Shown here: positions 1 to 6,928 of the stretch, piece after piece
Layout of the letters: every line of letters begins with the position of its first letter
How positions within the stretch are numbered: position 1 is the stretch's first letter
Assembly (NCBI GenBank): GCA_002423465.1
Contig: DIWG01000030.1
Span: 1-9,805 of the forward strand
Length of the DNA stretch: 9,805 nt
Direction of reading: 5' to 3'
From: Syntrophaceae bacterium UBA6112
GTDB taxonomy: Bacteria; Desulfobacterota; Syntrophia; Syntrophales; UBA5619
Made by a program: the position numbers and the translations under genes
The notes under the pieces: model-generated
Seen by the model: the letters and a program-made list of their open reading frames with translations, nothing else
Database searches by the model: none
What the model was told of the DNA's origin: nothing

Positions 1-265
1 AGGACTCCCCGGGAACGTTCAGCAGAATCGACGTCGTCGAACCCCCGTACATCGCCCCGTAATAGACTCCGCACATCGTGATGATCGCCGTCGTCCCATT
101 CATCCCGAAGGTGATCGGAATCAGGATCGCAACCCCCGTGGTCGGCCCGATCCCCGGCAGAACACCGATGAGCGTCCCGATCAGAACCCCGATGAAGCAC
201 ATCAGGAGGTTTATGGGGGACAGGGCCACATCGAATCCCATGATCAAATTCGAGAAGATATCCAA
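1..265 (-). CDS. tctA: Tripartite tricarboxylate transporter large membrane subunit TctA (5' part only)
   Basis: This is the N-terminal 88 residues of the large, about 500-residue, multi-helix permease subunit of a tripartite tricarboxylate transporter, which uses an ion gradient to import a carboxylate delivered by TctC. The rest lies beyond the left edge. The sequence shows the family hallmark GVLPGIGP at residues 34-41 and the conserved block from YYGAMYGG to LLNVPGE at about 68-87. The start chosen is TTG at 263-265, because the alignment-like opening MDIFSNLIMGF fits the family and a G-rich Shine-Dalgarno-like run precedes it. An ATG lies eight codons further in, and the GTG seven bases upstream is out of frame. 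The start is 12 bases after the tctB stop codon, so it is translated in the same operon. The substrate cannot be read from this subunit. Confidence 0.9.
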   Translation of the reverse strand, partial: MDIFSNLIMGFDVALSPINLLMCFIGVLIGTLIGVLPGIGPTTGVAILIPITFGMNGTTAIITMCGVYYGAMYGGSTTSILLNVPGES

Positions 266-277
266 GGTACACCCCCC

Positions 278-736
278 CTAAAGCCCGAACATGTTCTTCG
301 GCAGTGTGATCCCCAGCAACACCTGAAAGATGATGTAGAGTCCCGCCGTCGTCAGCACGGCCACCAGCATCGTCAGCTTCATTTTCTCCCGCTCCACCGC
401 CAACATCAAATAAGCGACGAACAAAAAAGTATTCAGGACAAATCCCAGAACCTCCATCAGCGAGATGTAGACCCCCAGGCCCACCATCACGGCGATCACC
501 CGCAAGAGCGCCTTTCTCCCCGGAAACGGCGCCTTCTCCTCCGGAACAGGCCGGCGCAACCAAGCGCCCACGATCAGCATCACCGACAACAGGGCCATCA
601 GAATCCCCAACCAGAGAGGAAGAAAACCACTCCCCGGTCCGAATGTCCCCGACGCCGGCATCATCCAGGACTCCCAAATCACGTATCCGGACAGGGCCAA
701 CAAGACAAAGCCTGTGATCAAATCCGCTCGCTTCAT
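278..736 (-). CDS. tctB: Tripartite tricarboxylate transporter small membrane subunit TctB
   Basis: This encodes the small membrane subunit of the tripartite tricarboxylate transporter, which sits with TctA in the inner membrane. With the start at 736 it has 152 residues, normal for the family. Four or five hydrophobic segments are visible at about residues 7-23, 38-59, 78-113 (possibly two helices) and 120-143. After the first helix comes the typical GPGSGFLP motif (33-40), and a charged loop (RRPVPEEKAP) follows the second. The opening MKRADLITG is typical of TctB. An in-frame ATG at 823 would add 29 residues that look like untranslated leader (rich in G, R and P, no helix) and has no better ribosome site. 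At 736 a weak GGAAAGG lies about 11 bases upstream. The start is therefore likely but not certain. The gene is followed closely by tctA. Confidence 0.88.
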   Translation of the reverse strand: MKRADLITGFVLLALSGYVIWESWMMPASGTFGPGSGFLPLWLGILMALLSVMLIVGAWLRRPVPEEKAPFPGRKALLRVIAVMVGLGVYISLMEVLGFVLNTFLFVAYLMLAVEREKMKLTMLVAVLTTAGLYIIFQVLLGITLPKNMFGL

Positions 737-856
737 CGACCGCACCGCCTTTCCAAACCCTTTACCCCTGCCCGCAGGAAGGAACTCTTCCGGCACAATA
801 TCGGTATGGATCCCTCCCTCCATTCCAGAGAAGGAGGCAACAAAACTTACGTTTGT

Positions 857-891
857 AAAAGGCGGAGGCGCGCAATATCCGCGCCCCCGCC
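857..891 (-). terminator. GC-rich hairpin plus U-run between tctC and tctB (possible leaky terminator or processing stem)
   Basis: In the minus-strand RNA the arms at 880-891 (GGCGGGGGCGCG) and 861-872 (CGCGCCTCCGCC) pair over 12 positions with one G-U pair and a seven-base loop. Four Us follow at 860-857, then A. It begins about 25 bases after the tctC stop and precedes tctB. The U-run is short, so partial termination or 3'-end protection of the tctC message is more likely than a full stop, given that tctB and tctA belong to the same operon. The function is inferred from structure only. Confidence 0.55.
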
Positions 892-915
892 GAGATGGTC
901 AAACCATGACGATGG

Positions 916-1896
916 TTACTTCTTCTTGATCAGACCCATATCCTTGAGAATGACGGCGTATTTGCCGTTCCACTCATCGAGGAACTTGCCGAAGGCCGCG
1001 CCGTCCATGTAGGCCTCGGTCAGCATGTTGTCCTTGCAGTACTTCTTGAAGGCATCCGTTTTCGTGTACTTGAGGAATGCTTCCTCCAGAACCTTCAGGG
1101 CGTCCGCCGGGATATCCGCCGGGGCGCAGAGACCGCGGTTCTGAACATACGTGGCGTTGACCCCCTGTTCCTTCATCGTCGGAACGTCCGGGGCGCCGGC
1201 CAGCCGCTTCTCCGCAAAGACGCCGAGAACCTTGACCTTGCCTGCCTTGTAGAGTTCCAAGGCCTCGCCGGGGTTGGAAACCGCAAGGTCGATATGGCCT
1301 CCGAGGAGTGCCGCATTCACCTCGCCGCCGCCGTTGAAAACGACGTAGTTGAGTTGGACGCCGGCCGCTTTTTCGATCAGGTAGGCGCAGATTGAGTCGG
1401 ACGAGCCCAATTGCGTTCCGCCGATCGTGATCTTTTTGGGATTGGCTTTGGCATAATCAATGATGTCTTTAACGGATTTGTATTTTGAACCGGCATTGAC
1501 CATCAGCATGTATTCATCAAAGGCAAAGTTAGCCACCGGGGTGAAGTCTTTCAGGCCGACCGGCGACTTGCCCATCAACGGGGTGGTCAGAAAGCTGGTG
1601 ACTGCGGTGACCATGTAGTAGGGATCCTTCTTTTTACCGGCGACGTAAGAGAAGGCGATCGCCCCGCTTCCACCGGGCTTGTTCTCAACCACCATCGGTT
1701 GTGGAAACAATTTTTCTTTCTCGATCGCCGAGGTCATGGTTCGCGCGAAGATGTCGCTTCCCCCGCCGGCGCTGGCATGGATGATGATGGTGACGGGTTT
1801 TTCGGGGTACTTGCCTGCGCCCAGCGCGTTTCCCGCCCCGATGGCGACAAACAGGACCGCCAGAAACAATACGGATAACGTGGATAGCTTTTTCAT
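916..1896 (-). CDS. tctC: Tripartite tricarboxylate transporter substrate-binding protein (TctC/Bug family)
   Basis: This is the periplasmic binding protein that captures an organic acid and delivers it to the TctA/TctB membrane pair. It has 326 residues, typical of the Bug (TctC) family. A signal peptide is clear: positively charged MKK, a hydrophobic core at about residues 7-22, and a likely cleavage site after NALGA near residue 27. The mature part opens with the family pattern YPEKPVTIIIHASAGGGSD (30-48), whose last Asp corresponds to the usual ligand-carboxylate-site region. It also carries NKPGGSGAIA (72-81) and PDVPTMKEQG (236-245), both family blocks. The start is supported by GGAGGAAAAG just upstream. 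The ligand cannot be predicted: family members bind citrate, other dicarboxylates, aromatic acids and other carboxylates. It is the first transporter gene, 154 bases after the regulator stop. Confidence 0.94.
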   Translation of the reverse strand: MKKLSTLSVLFLAVLFVAIGAGNALGAGKYPEKPVTIIIHASAGGGSDIFARTMTSAIEKEKLFPQPMVVENKPGGSGAIAFSYVAGKKKDPYYMVTAVTSFLTTPLMGKSPVGLKDFTPVANFAFDEYMLMVNAGSKYKSVKDIIDYAKANPKKITIGGTQLGSSDSICAYLIEKAAGVQLNYVVFNGGGEVNAALLGGHIDLAVSNPGEALELYKAGKVKVLGVFAEKRLAGAPDVPTMKEQGVNATYVQNRGLCAPADIPADALKVLEEAFLKYTKTDAFKKYCKDNMLTEAYMDGAAFGKFLDEWNGKYAVILKDMGLIKKK

Positions 1897-2050
1897 TCTT
1901 TTCCTCCATCATGAATTCCGGCATACTGACAAGAACCGTTCAAAATCCTGTCGCTTCCGGACTGAAAACCAAGGACAACCGCAAAACCGATACCCGCTTT
2001 TTCAAAAAATCCTGCTGTGATCACCCCCCTTTTCCTTCTTCGATTCTGTA
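1897..2050. other. Intergenic region between the GntR regulator and tctC
   Basis: This 154-base gap holds the tctC ribosome binding site at its left end. I see no convincing terminator after the regulator, no GGTNNGACC operator copy and no sigma-70 promoter with both boxes. A run resembling TTTTTTGAAAAA (about 2000-2011) is self-complementary but too weak to be a terminator. The simplest reading is read-through from the regulator promoter into tctCBA, but a weak or alternative-sigma promoter here cannot be excluded. Confidence 0.4.
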
Positions 2051-2806
2051 TCATTTGCCGCTATGATCGGAATGATTTTCATCATTCTGGTTGTAAATCT
2101 GGTCGATTTGGATGTCGAAGTGCATCTCCAGTTCACAGATTGTCCTTTGGACATCCCGAGTGCTGATGGCCTTCACGATCCGGTCATGGATGTCGAGCAT
2201 CAGCTCGATCCGGGTGGGGTCATCCCGGAAGTATTCCCGGCGCATATTGATCCAGAGGGGTTGTATGGTCAGGTCGAGAAGTTTTTCCATGATCCCCTCG
2301 ATGATGCGGTTCTTCGTGGCCCGGGCGATGGCAAGATGAAATTCTTTGCCGTAGCGAAGGTATTCTTCGAGATCCCCTTTCCTGCCGCGCTCGCACTTTT
2401 CGTCCCATGCCTCCCTCAGCGCGACAAGATCGGCGTCCGTGGCCACCTGAATGGCCAACTGAGCCGCACCAATCTCCATGGCTTTGCGCGCCTGCATGTT
2501 CTCGTAAGGGCTGTCGCACTCCTCCAGGACGGTCAGGGCCCGGTGTGAAAGGTCTTCGTTGGCTGCCGGGGCGGAGACATAGGTGCCGTCACCGGGACGG
2601 CTTTCGAGGATGCCGACGATTTGAAGCGCGCTGATCGCCTCACGCAGGGAGGGGCGGCTGACGCCCATCTGTTCCGTGATGACCCGCTCCGAGGGCAGCC
2701 TGCTGCCCGCCTTGTAGCGGCCGGCATTGATCATCCGCAGAATCTCGTCGGCGATGAACGAGCTCTTTTTCTTGAACCGGGTTTGGGCTACCTTTTCGAA
2801 AATCAT
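2051..2806 (-). CDS. GntR-family transcriptional regulator, FadR/FCD subfamily
   Basis: This encodes a 251-residue DNA-binding regulator. The N-terminal winged helix-turn-helix covers about residues 8-78, with the GntR signature LPSERVITEQMGVSRPSLRE (37-56) and the wing GDGTYVS. The rest is an all-helical FCD ligand domain (about 100-235). Three histidines that fit the FCD metal site are present (H157 in EFHLAI, H207 in DIHDRI, H229 in EMHFDI). The Asp that usually stands four residues before the first His appears to be Gly153. The start is ATG at 2804-2806 with GAGGGA six bases upstream. A TTG at 2816-2818 is in frame but overlaps that ribosome site. The gene lies upstream of tctCBA in the same direction, so it probably controls the transporter in response to its carboxylate substrate or a CoA-linked product. 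The C-terminal tail (NDENHSDHSGK) is unstructured. Confidence 0.93.
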   Translation of the reverse strand: MIFEKVAQTRFKKKSSFIADEILRMINAGRYKAGSRLPSERVITEQMGVSRPSLREAISALQIVGILESRPGDGTYVSAPAANEDLSHRALTVLEECDSPYENMQARKAMEIGAAQLAIQVATDADLVALREAWDEKCERGRKGDLEEYLRYGKEFHLAIARATKNRIIEGIMEKLLDLTIQPLWINMRREYFRDDPTRIELMLDIHDRIVKAISTRDVQRTICELEMHFDIQIDQIYNQNDENHSDHSGK

Positions 2807-2820
2807 CCGTTCCCTCAAAA

Positions 2821-2841
2821 TTGGTCAGACCGGTAAGACCG
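2821..2841. promoter_or_regulatory. Two overlapping GntR/FCD operator-like palindromes
   Basis: Reading the plus strand, TTGGTCAGACC (2821-2831) is followed with a one-base overlap by CGGTAAGACCG (2831-2841). Each core is GGTNNGACC, the pattern known for FCD-type GntR repressors such as LldR and PdhR (TGGTnnGACCA). The pair begins 15 bases before the regulator start codon and coincides with the predicted transcription start, a position suited to blocking initiation or early elongation. Autoregulation is inferred from this placement; that this regulator binds here is not shown. Confidence 0.72.
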
Positions 2842-2848
2842 ATTTTGG

Positions 2849-2877
2849 AAACTACCCGAGCCGAAAGGGGATGTCAA
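2849..2877 (-). promoter_or_regulatory. Sigma-70-type promoter of the GntR regulator
   Basis: On the minus strand a perfect -35 box TTGACA (2877-2872) is separated by exactly 17 bases from TAGTTT (2854-2849), a partial match to TATAAT. Upstream lies a T- and A-rich stretch (about 2878-2892, ATATATTTTTTTTC) that could act as an UP element. The predicted start of transcription is about 2842, at the edge of the operator pair, giving a leader of about 36 bases before the regulator ATG. Confidence 0.68.
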
Positions 2878-2990
2878 GAAAAAAAATATATGCCTGAAAA
2901 AATCAAGAGGAGGAAAGAGGAGGACCCGGAAAGGAATCAATTACTCCGGCAACATAATCTGGTTGGAGAAGCGGAAGAGGGACCGATCCG

Positions 2991-3020
2991 AAAAAAGGGG
3001 CGGGCTCGAAGGCCCGCCCC
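2991..3020 (-). terminator. Intrinsic terminator of the thiolase gene
   Basis: On the minus strand the arms GGGGCGGGC (3020-3012) and GCCCGCCCC (3005-2997) form a perfect 9-bp stem with a six-base loop, followed directly by six Us (2996-2991). It begins 10 bases after the thiolase stop codon. The U-run is only on the minus-strand side, so it acts in that direction. It separates the thiolase transcript from the regulator-tct unit. Confidence 0.92.
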
Positions 3021-3029
3021 GAAATTCGT

Positions 3030-4280
3030 TCAGCAGATCTCCAGGACGGTGGCCAGTGATACGCCGCCGCCGCCGCAGAGAGTCGCCATGCCGAGGGTTT
3101 TCCCCCGTTTTTTCATCGCATGGAGAAGGGTGACCATGATCCGGCAGCCCGTGGAGCCCACGGGGTGGCCGAGACCGACACCCGAGCCGTTGACGTTCGT
3201 CAATTCACGGTTGAGACTCAGCTCCCGCTCGCATCCCAGGTACTGGGCGGCAAAGGCCTCGTTTACTTCGATCAGTTCGAAGTCCGTGAGTTTGAGACCC
3301 GACCGGTCGAGAAGGTTCCGGACCGCCGGGACGGGGCTCAGTCCCATGACGGAAGGATGGCAGCCGCCACGGCCGATCGCCCTGATCCGGGCGATCGGTT
3401 TGAGCCCCAGGTCATTTGCCTTTTCGGCGGACATGATGAGCATGGCGCTCGCCCCGTCGTTTACGCCGGAGGAGTTCCCCGCGGTTACCTTGCCGGTCTT
3501 GGGAACGAAAGCGGCAGGAAGGGCCGCAAGGTCGGCTGCCGTCAGGCCGGGGCGGAAATGTTCATCCTTCGCAAAGATCACGGGCGGTTTTCCCTTTCGC
3601 TGCGGGATTTCCACGGGAACGATCTCTTCAAGGAAATCCCCCTTGCGGGTGGCCCGTTCAGCGTTGTTGTGGCTGCGCAGTGCGACTTCGTCGATCTCCT
3701 CCCGACCAAGATTGTACATCTGGGCGATCAGCTCGGCCGTGACCCCCATGATGTAGGGCTTGCCGCGGAAGAGTTCAACCACGCCCCCCTCCTTGACCGG
3801 TCCCTTTTCCAGACCGGGGAGAAGATGCGACCCCGCATGGAGGCCGTGGACGATTTCGTCCACGAAAACCTGGTCCTGGAAGCGGCAGCCCCAGCGGGCA
3901 TTCGGGACGGAATAGGGGATGCCCGACATGTGCTCCATCCCGCCGGCGAGGATTATGTCCGCCATTCCGGCCTGGATCATTGCCATCCCGGAGACGACCG
4001 CCTCCATCCCGGAGATGCAGACCCGATTCACGGTCACGGCCGTGACGGTCTCGGGGATGCCCGCCATCAGCGCGGCGATCCGGGTGACGTTCAGCGTGTC
4101 CACCGGCTCCATGCAACAGCCGAAACGAACGTCGTCGATCAGCGCGGGATCAATCCCCGCCCGTTTCACCGCCTCCTTCATGACGACGGCCCCGAGGGTG
4201 GCACAGTTGAGGTCCCGGAGCGATCCGCCAAAGGTGCCGACGGCGGTCCGGCAAGCCGATACAATTACGCAATCCTTCAT
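3030..4280 (-). CDS. Thiolase family protein (acetyl-CoA acetyltransferase / 3-ketoacyl-CoA thiolase)
   Basis: This is a cytosolic thiolase that either cleaves a 3-ketoacyl-CoA with CoA or condenses two acyl-CoAs. It has 416 residues. All catalytic positions are visible: the nucleophile Cys88 in NRVCISG, Asn340 in NEAFAAQ, His372 in GLGHPVGSTG and Cys402 in LCGGGG. The segment between about residues 140 and 175 (VHGLHAGSHLLPG to ELFRGKP) is some 20 residues longer than in common acetyl-CoA acetyltransferases, where the loop leads to the MGxTAE block (here 178-183), and this accounts for the larger size. It may shape the substrate pocket. A strong AGGAGG lies about seven bases before the ATG. 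The gene has its own terminator and no co-transcribed partner in the window, so direction and chain length cannot be told. It stands next to a carboxylate transporter locus but in a separate transcription unit. Confidence 0.93.
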   Translation of the reverse strand: MKDCVIVSACRTAVGTFGGSLRDLNCATLGAVVMKEAVKRAGIDPALIDDVRFGCCMEPVDTLNVTRIAALMAGIPETVTAVTVNRVCISGMEAVVSGMAMIQAGMADIILAGGMEHMSGIPYSVPNARWGCRFQDQVFVDEIVHGLHAGSHLLPGLEKGPVKEGGVVELFRGKPYIMGVTAELIAQMYNLGREEIDEVALRSHNNAERATRKGDFLEEIVPVEIPQRKGKPPVIFAKDEHFRPGLTAADLAALPAAFVPKTGKVTAGNSSGVNDGASAMLIMSAEKANDLGLKPIARIRAIGRGGCHPSVMGLSPVPAVRNLLDRSGLKLTDFELIEVNEAFAAQYLGCERELSLNRELTNVNGSGVGLGHPVGSTGCRIMVTLLHAMKKRGKTLGMATLCGGGGVSLATVLEIC

Positions 4281-4600
4281 GATGTTTCCTCCTGATATCG
4301 AATGTAAGGTTCAAGAACAGAAAGTGAGCGGCGCATGGTCATGTTTCCCGTTATTCTATGAAGTTGCGGACGAACGTTTCTCTTTGTAGGTTTTGCCGAT
4401 CCGTTCGATCCCCTGTTCGATCTCCTCCGGGCTGACCGAAGGGAAGGTGAGCCGGCACGCCCCGAAGGAAACCGATCTCTTTCATGGGTTCTCTCCTTGA
4501 GTGGTATCAGATATCATAAGATGGAACACTCATCATCATAAAAGGTGAAGGTCTTCTCATAAAACTTGCTCTCATACAGGTCTTTCCTTCCAGCCGTCTG
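4281..4600. other. 320-base spacer between the thiolase gene and the restriction operon
   Basis: This spacer holds the thiolase ribosome site (about 4288-4294), an aminotransferase-like remnant (listed separately) and a stretch of lower GC at about 4500-4590. I see no intact gene and no tRNA. After hsdR a 6-bp stem (4593-4598 with 4607-4612) spans the stop codon but has no U-run, so termination of the restriction operon may be Rho-dependent or lie further left. No convincing promoter for the thiolase could be picked by eye. Confidence 0.5.
4356..4481 (-). pseudogene. Remnant of a PLP-dependent aminotransferase C-terminus
   Basis: The minus-strand frame from 4481 to the TAG at 4358-4356 reads 41 residues, including RLTFPSVSPEEIEQGIERIG. 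This resembles the conserved tail of class I/II aminotransferases (RLSF...SPEEIEEGIRRL), which normally ends a protein of about 400 residues. The frame is closed by a TGA at 4484-4482. An ATG at 4485-4483 with a good AAGGAG ribosome site lies directly upstream but in another frame. The layout suggests that an aminotransferase gene lost its whole middle, keeping its start signals and its tail, with a frame change at the joint. The assignment rests on one short motif and is tentative. Confidence 0.5.
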
Positions 4601-6928
4601 TTATGCGACGGCCCGTCGTTGATATAGAAATTTCTGGAATCCTACGAAGACTCGCCCGATCTCCTCCGGTCTTCCAAGGTCGGCAACGGCGTCGGCCATC
4701 GAATCATGATATTTCAGATACAGCAGTGGGGCAAGCTTGCTCTGATCAAGCTCTTCCACGCCGACGCTGACGTAGTGGGATAACACGAAATCAAGAAAAA
4801 CCTGCTGCTTGCCGTTGAAGTGCGTGCTGATAATCACCTTGGCCTTGGTAGCCCGTTCTTCACGGGTGAGCGGAGGCAGGGCATAGGCGATGTGAGCCAA
4901 CACGTCGAACAGGTCGCTCTTCTCCGCGTCAATGATCTTCTGCATTTCGGCAAGTTGATCCCTGCCAAAGCCCTTCTCGGCAAGTCCCTCCAGTAACTTT
5001 TTGCGTGTATCCGGCGCACTCCACAAGGCACGAAGGTCCTCTTCATCCTTGAAGAACTCCGGCAGTTTGCCAAAGAGCATCTCCATGAACTGCTGGGCCG
5101 ACATGGGTGTGCCGTCAGGATGCCAGAAACTCGTTACCATCATGTGCTGAATGGTCCGCTCCTTGCCGTCGGCGAGTTTCACCTTAATCTTTTGCCGTTT
5201 CGGGTATTCCGCTTTCAGCTCGCTCACTGCTTCTGATGAACGCGGCGACGATGGTGTCCGTCCGGGTTCCTGTGGTTCGGACTCGATCGGCTCCCCATCC
5301 CATTCCGGATCGCTGAAATGGTGATGCGCCTTCACGAAGTCGTAGATGGTGAAGTAGTCCTTGCCGTCGTACAGCCGTGTCCCGCGCCCAATGATCTGCT
5401 TGAACTCGATGATGGAGTTAATCGGGCGCATGAGAACGATGTTCCGGATATTGCGGGCGTCCACGCCAGTGGCAAGTTTTTGCGATGTGGTCAGGATCGT
5501 CGGGATCGTCTTCTCGTTGTCCTGAAAGGCTCGCAAGTGCTGGTCGCCTATTTTGCCGTCGTTGGCTGTGACCCGCTGGCAATAGTTCGGGTCTTTGCTG
5601 GTCTTCATCTGGTTGATGAGGTCGCGAACGGCCAGCGCATGAATCTGCGTGGCACAGAATACCAGAGCCTTCTCTCTCTGGTCGATCTGCGACATGAAGA
5701 TTTCGACCCGCTTCTTCTCCCGCTCCTTGATCTCGATGATCTTGTTGAAATCTTCTTCCTCGTACCGCTTACCCACCTCGATCTCACCTTCGACTACCGT
5801 ATCGTCGGGCGTATAGACATACTCGTCGAGCGTCGTGGAAATCTGCTTCACTTTGAACGGGGTCAGGAAGCCGTCGTTGATGCCTTCCTTGAGCGAGTAG
5901 ATGTAGACCGGCTCGCCGAAGTAGGCGTAGGTGTCCACGTTGTCCCTGCGCTTGGGTGTAGCGGTCATACCCATCTGGACAGCGGGGGCGAAGTAGTTCA
6001 GAATATCGCGCCAGTTGCTTTCGTCGTTCGCACCGCCACGATGGCACTCGTCGATGACAATGAAATCGAAGAAGTCTGTCGGGTATTCGCCGAAATAGGG
6101 CGAGGGCTCGCCGTCTTTTGGCGGACCACTCATAAAGGTCTGGAAGATCGTAAAGAAGATGCTGCCGTTTGTGGGCACTCTGCCTTTTTGCCGAATGGAA
6201 TCCGGTTCGATTCGCACCATCGCATCCTCCGGGAAGGCGGAGAAGGCGTTGTAGGCTTGATTGGCGAGAATGTTGCGGTCAGCGAGAAAGAGAATCCGCG
6301 GACGGCGGGAAGGCTCACGGCTCAGGTTCCAGCGGCTGTGAAACAGTTTCCAAGCGATCTGGAAAGCGATAAATGTCTTGCCCGTGCCGGTAGCGAGCGT
6401 GATCAGAATCTTTGGACGATTCTCCGCAATGGCCTCCATCACCCGCTCAACGGCGATGTCCTGATAGTAGCGGCTGGGATGCGAACCCCCCTTGTCCTCA
6501 AATGGCACGGCGGCGAAGCGGTCACGCCAAGCGTTTTGTTCGGCAAAGGTCAGATTCCAGAGTGTGTCCGGTGTAGGGTAGCCCGGCAACTCACCTTCCT
6601 TGCCGGTCTGCATGTCGATGCCGTAGATACCCTGTCCATTGGTGGCATAGGCGAAGCGCACGGCAATCTTTTCTGCGTAGTCCTTGGATTGACCCACACC
6701 TTCAGTCAGCGGTTTCTCCCACGCCTTGGCCTCGATCACGGCCAGCTTGTGGTTTCGATAGACCAGAACATAGTCGGCGATAAGAGGTTTGCCACGTCGC
6801 CCGAGCCCTTCGATGCGGCCCGGCGTGATGTGATATTCGCGGAGAATCTTGCTGCCGTCGATGACGCCCCAGCCCGCCGCTTTCAGCGCGGGGTCAATAT
6901 GTTCGGCTCTGGTCTCGGCTTCGTTCAT
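4601..6928 (-). CDS. hsdR: Type I restriction enzyme R subunit (HsdR)
   Basis: This is the motor and nuclease subunit of the type I restriction complex: it translocates DNA using ATP and cuts it when the HsdS target is unmethylated. The 775 residues are a normal length for the EcoEI-like class. The N-terminal nuclease domain shows Asp52, Glu66-x-Lys68 in AVIEAKAW, and Gln80...Tyr84 (QSKDY), the PD-(D/E)xK plus QxxxY arrangement. The helicase core shows Walker A ATGTGKT (179-185), DECH (293-296), TATP (322-325) and QIIGRGTR (511-518). A linker rich in Pro, Ser and Glu (about 545-570) leads to an EcoEI-type C-terminal helical domain (about 600-770) that should dock on the methyltransferase. All key residues are intact, so it looks active. 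The ATG overlaps the TGA of the upstream gene by four bases, with an AAGGA site. Confidence 0.96.
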   Translation of the reverse strand: MNEAETRAEHIDPALKAAGWGVIDGSKILREYHITPGRIEGLGRRGKPLIADYVLVYRNHKLAVIEAKAWEKPLTEGVGQSKDYAEKIAVRFAYATNGQGIYGIDMQTGKEGELPGYPTPDTLWNLTFAEQNAWRDRFAAVPFEDKGGSHPSRYYQDIAVERVMEAIAENRPKILITLATGTGKTFIAFQIAWKLFHSRWNLSREPSRRPRILFLADRNILANQAYNAFSAFPEDAMVRIEPDSIRQKGRVPTNGSIFFTIFQTFMSGPPKDGEPSPYFGEYPTDFFDFIVIDECHRGGANDESNWRDILNYFAPAVQMGMTATPKRRDNVDTYAYFGEPVYIYSLKEGINDGFLTPFKVKQISTTLDEYVYTPDDTVVEGEIEVGKRYEEEDFNKIIEIKEREKKRVEIFMSQIDQREKALVFCATQIHALAVRDLINQMKTSKDPNYCQRVTANDGKIGDQHLRAFQDNEKTIPTILTTSQKLATGVDARNIRNIVLMRPINSIIEFKQIIGRGTRLYDGKDYFTIYDFVKAHHHFSDPEWDGEPIESEPQEPGRTPSSPRSSEAVSELKAEYPKRQKIKVKLADGKERTIQHMMVTSFWHPDGTPMSAQQFMEMLFGKLPEFFKDEEDLRALWSAPDTRKKLLEGLAEKGFGRDQLAEMQKIIDAEKSDLFDVLAHIAYALPPLTREERATKAKVIISTHFNGKQQVFLDFVLSHYVSVGVEELDQSKLAPLLYLKYHDSMADAVADLGRPEEIGRVFVGFQKFLYQRRAVA

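Noticed and set aside
278..823. tctB start at 823, giving 181 residues
   Set aside because: The extra 29 residues have no resemblance to TctB N-termini and precede the membrane helix with loop-like sequence. The ATG at 736 matches the usual family opening, though the ribosome site there is weak.
902..917. Small inverted repeat AACCAT / ATGGTT at the tctC stop
   Set aside because: It has 6 bp arms with a four-base loop, AT-containing, no U-run, and is likely chance next to the stronger stem at 861-891.
3120..4295. 391-codon open frame on the plus strand, and the 311-codon frame at 2821-3756
   Set aside because: Both are antisense to the thiolase gene and its terminator. Their sequence is rich in Arg, Gly, Asp and His with no domain, typical of the complement of a GC-rich coding frame.
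4593..4612. Possible terminator after hsdR
   Set aside because: The stem is only 6 bp, spans the stop codon and has no U-run after it.
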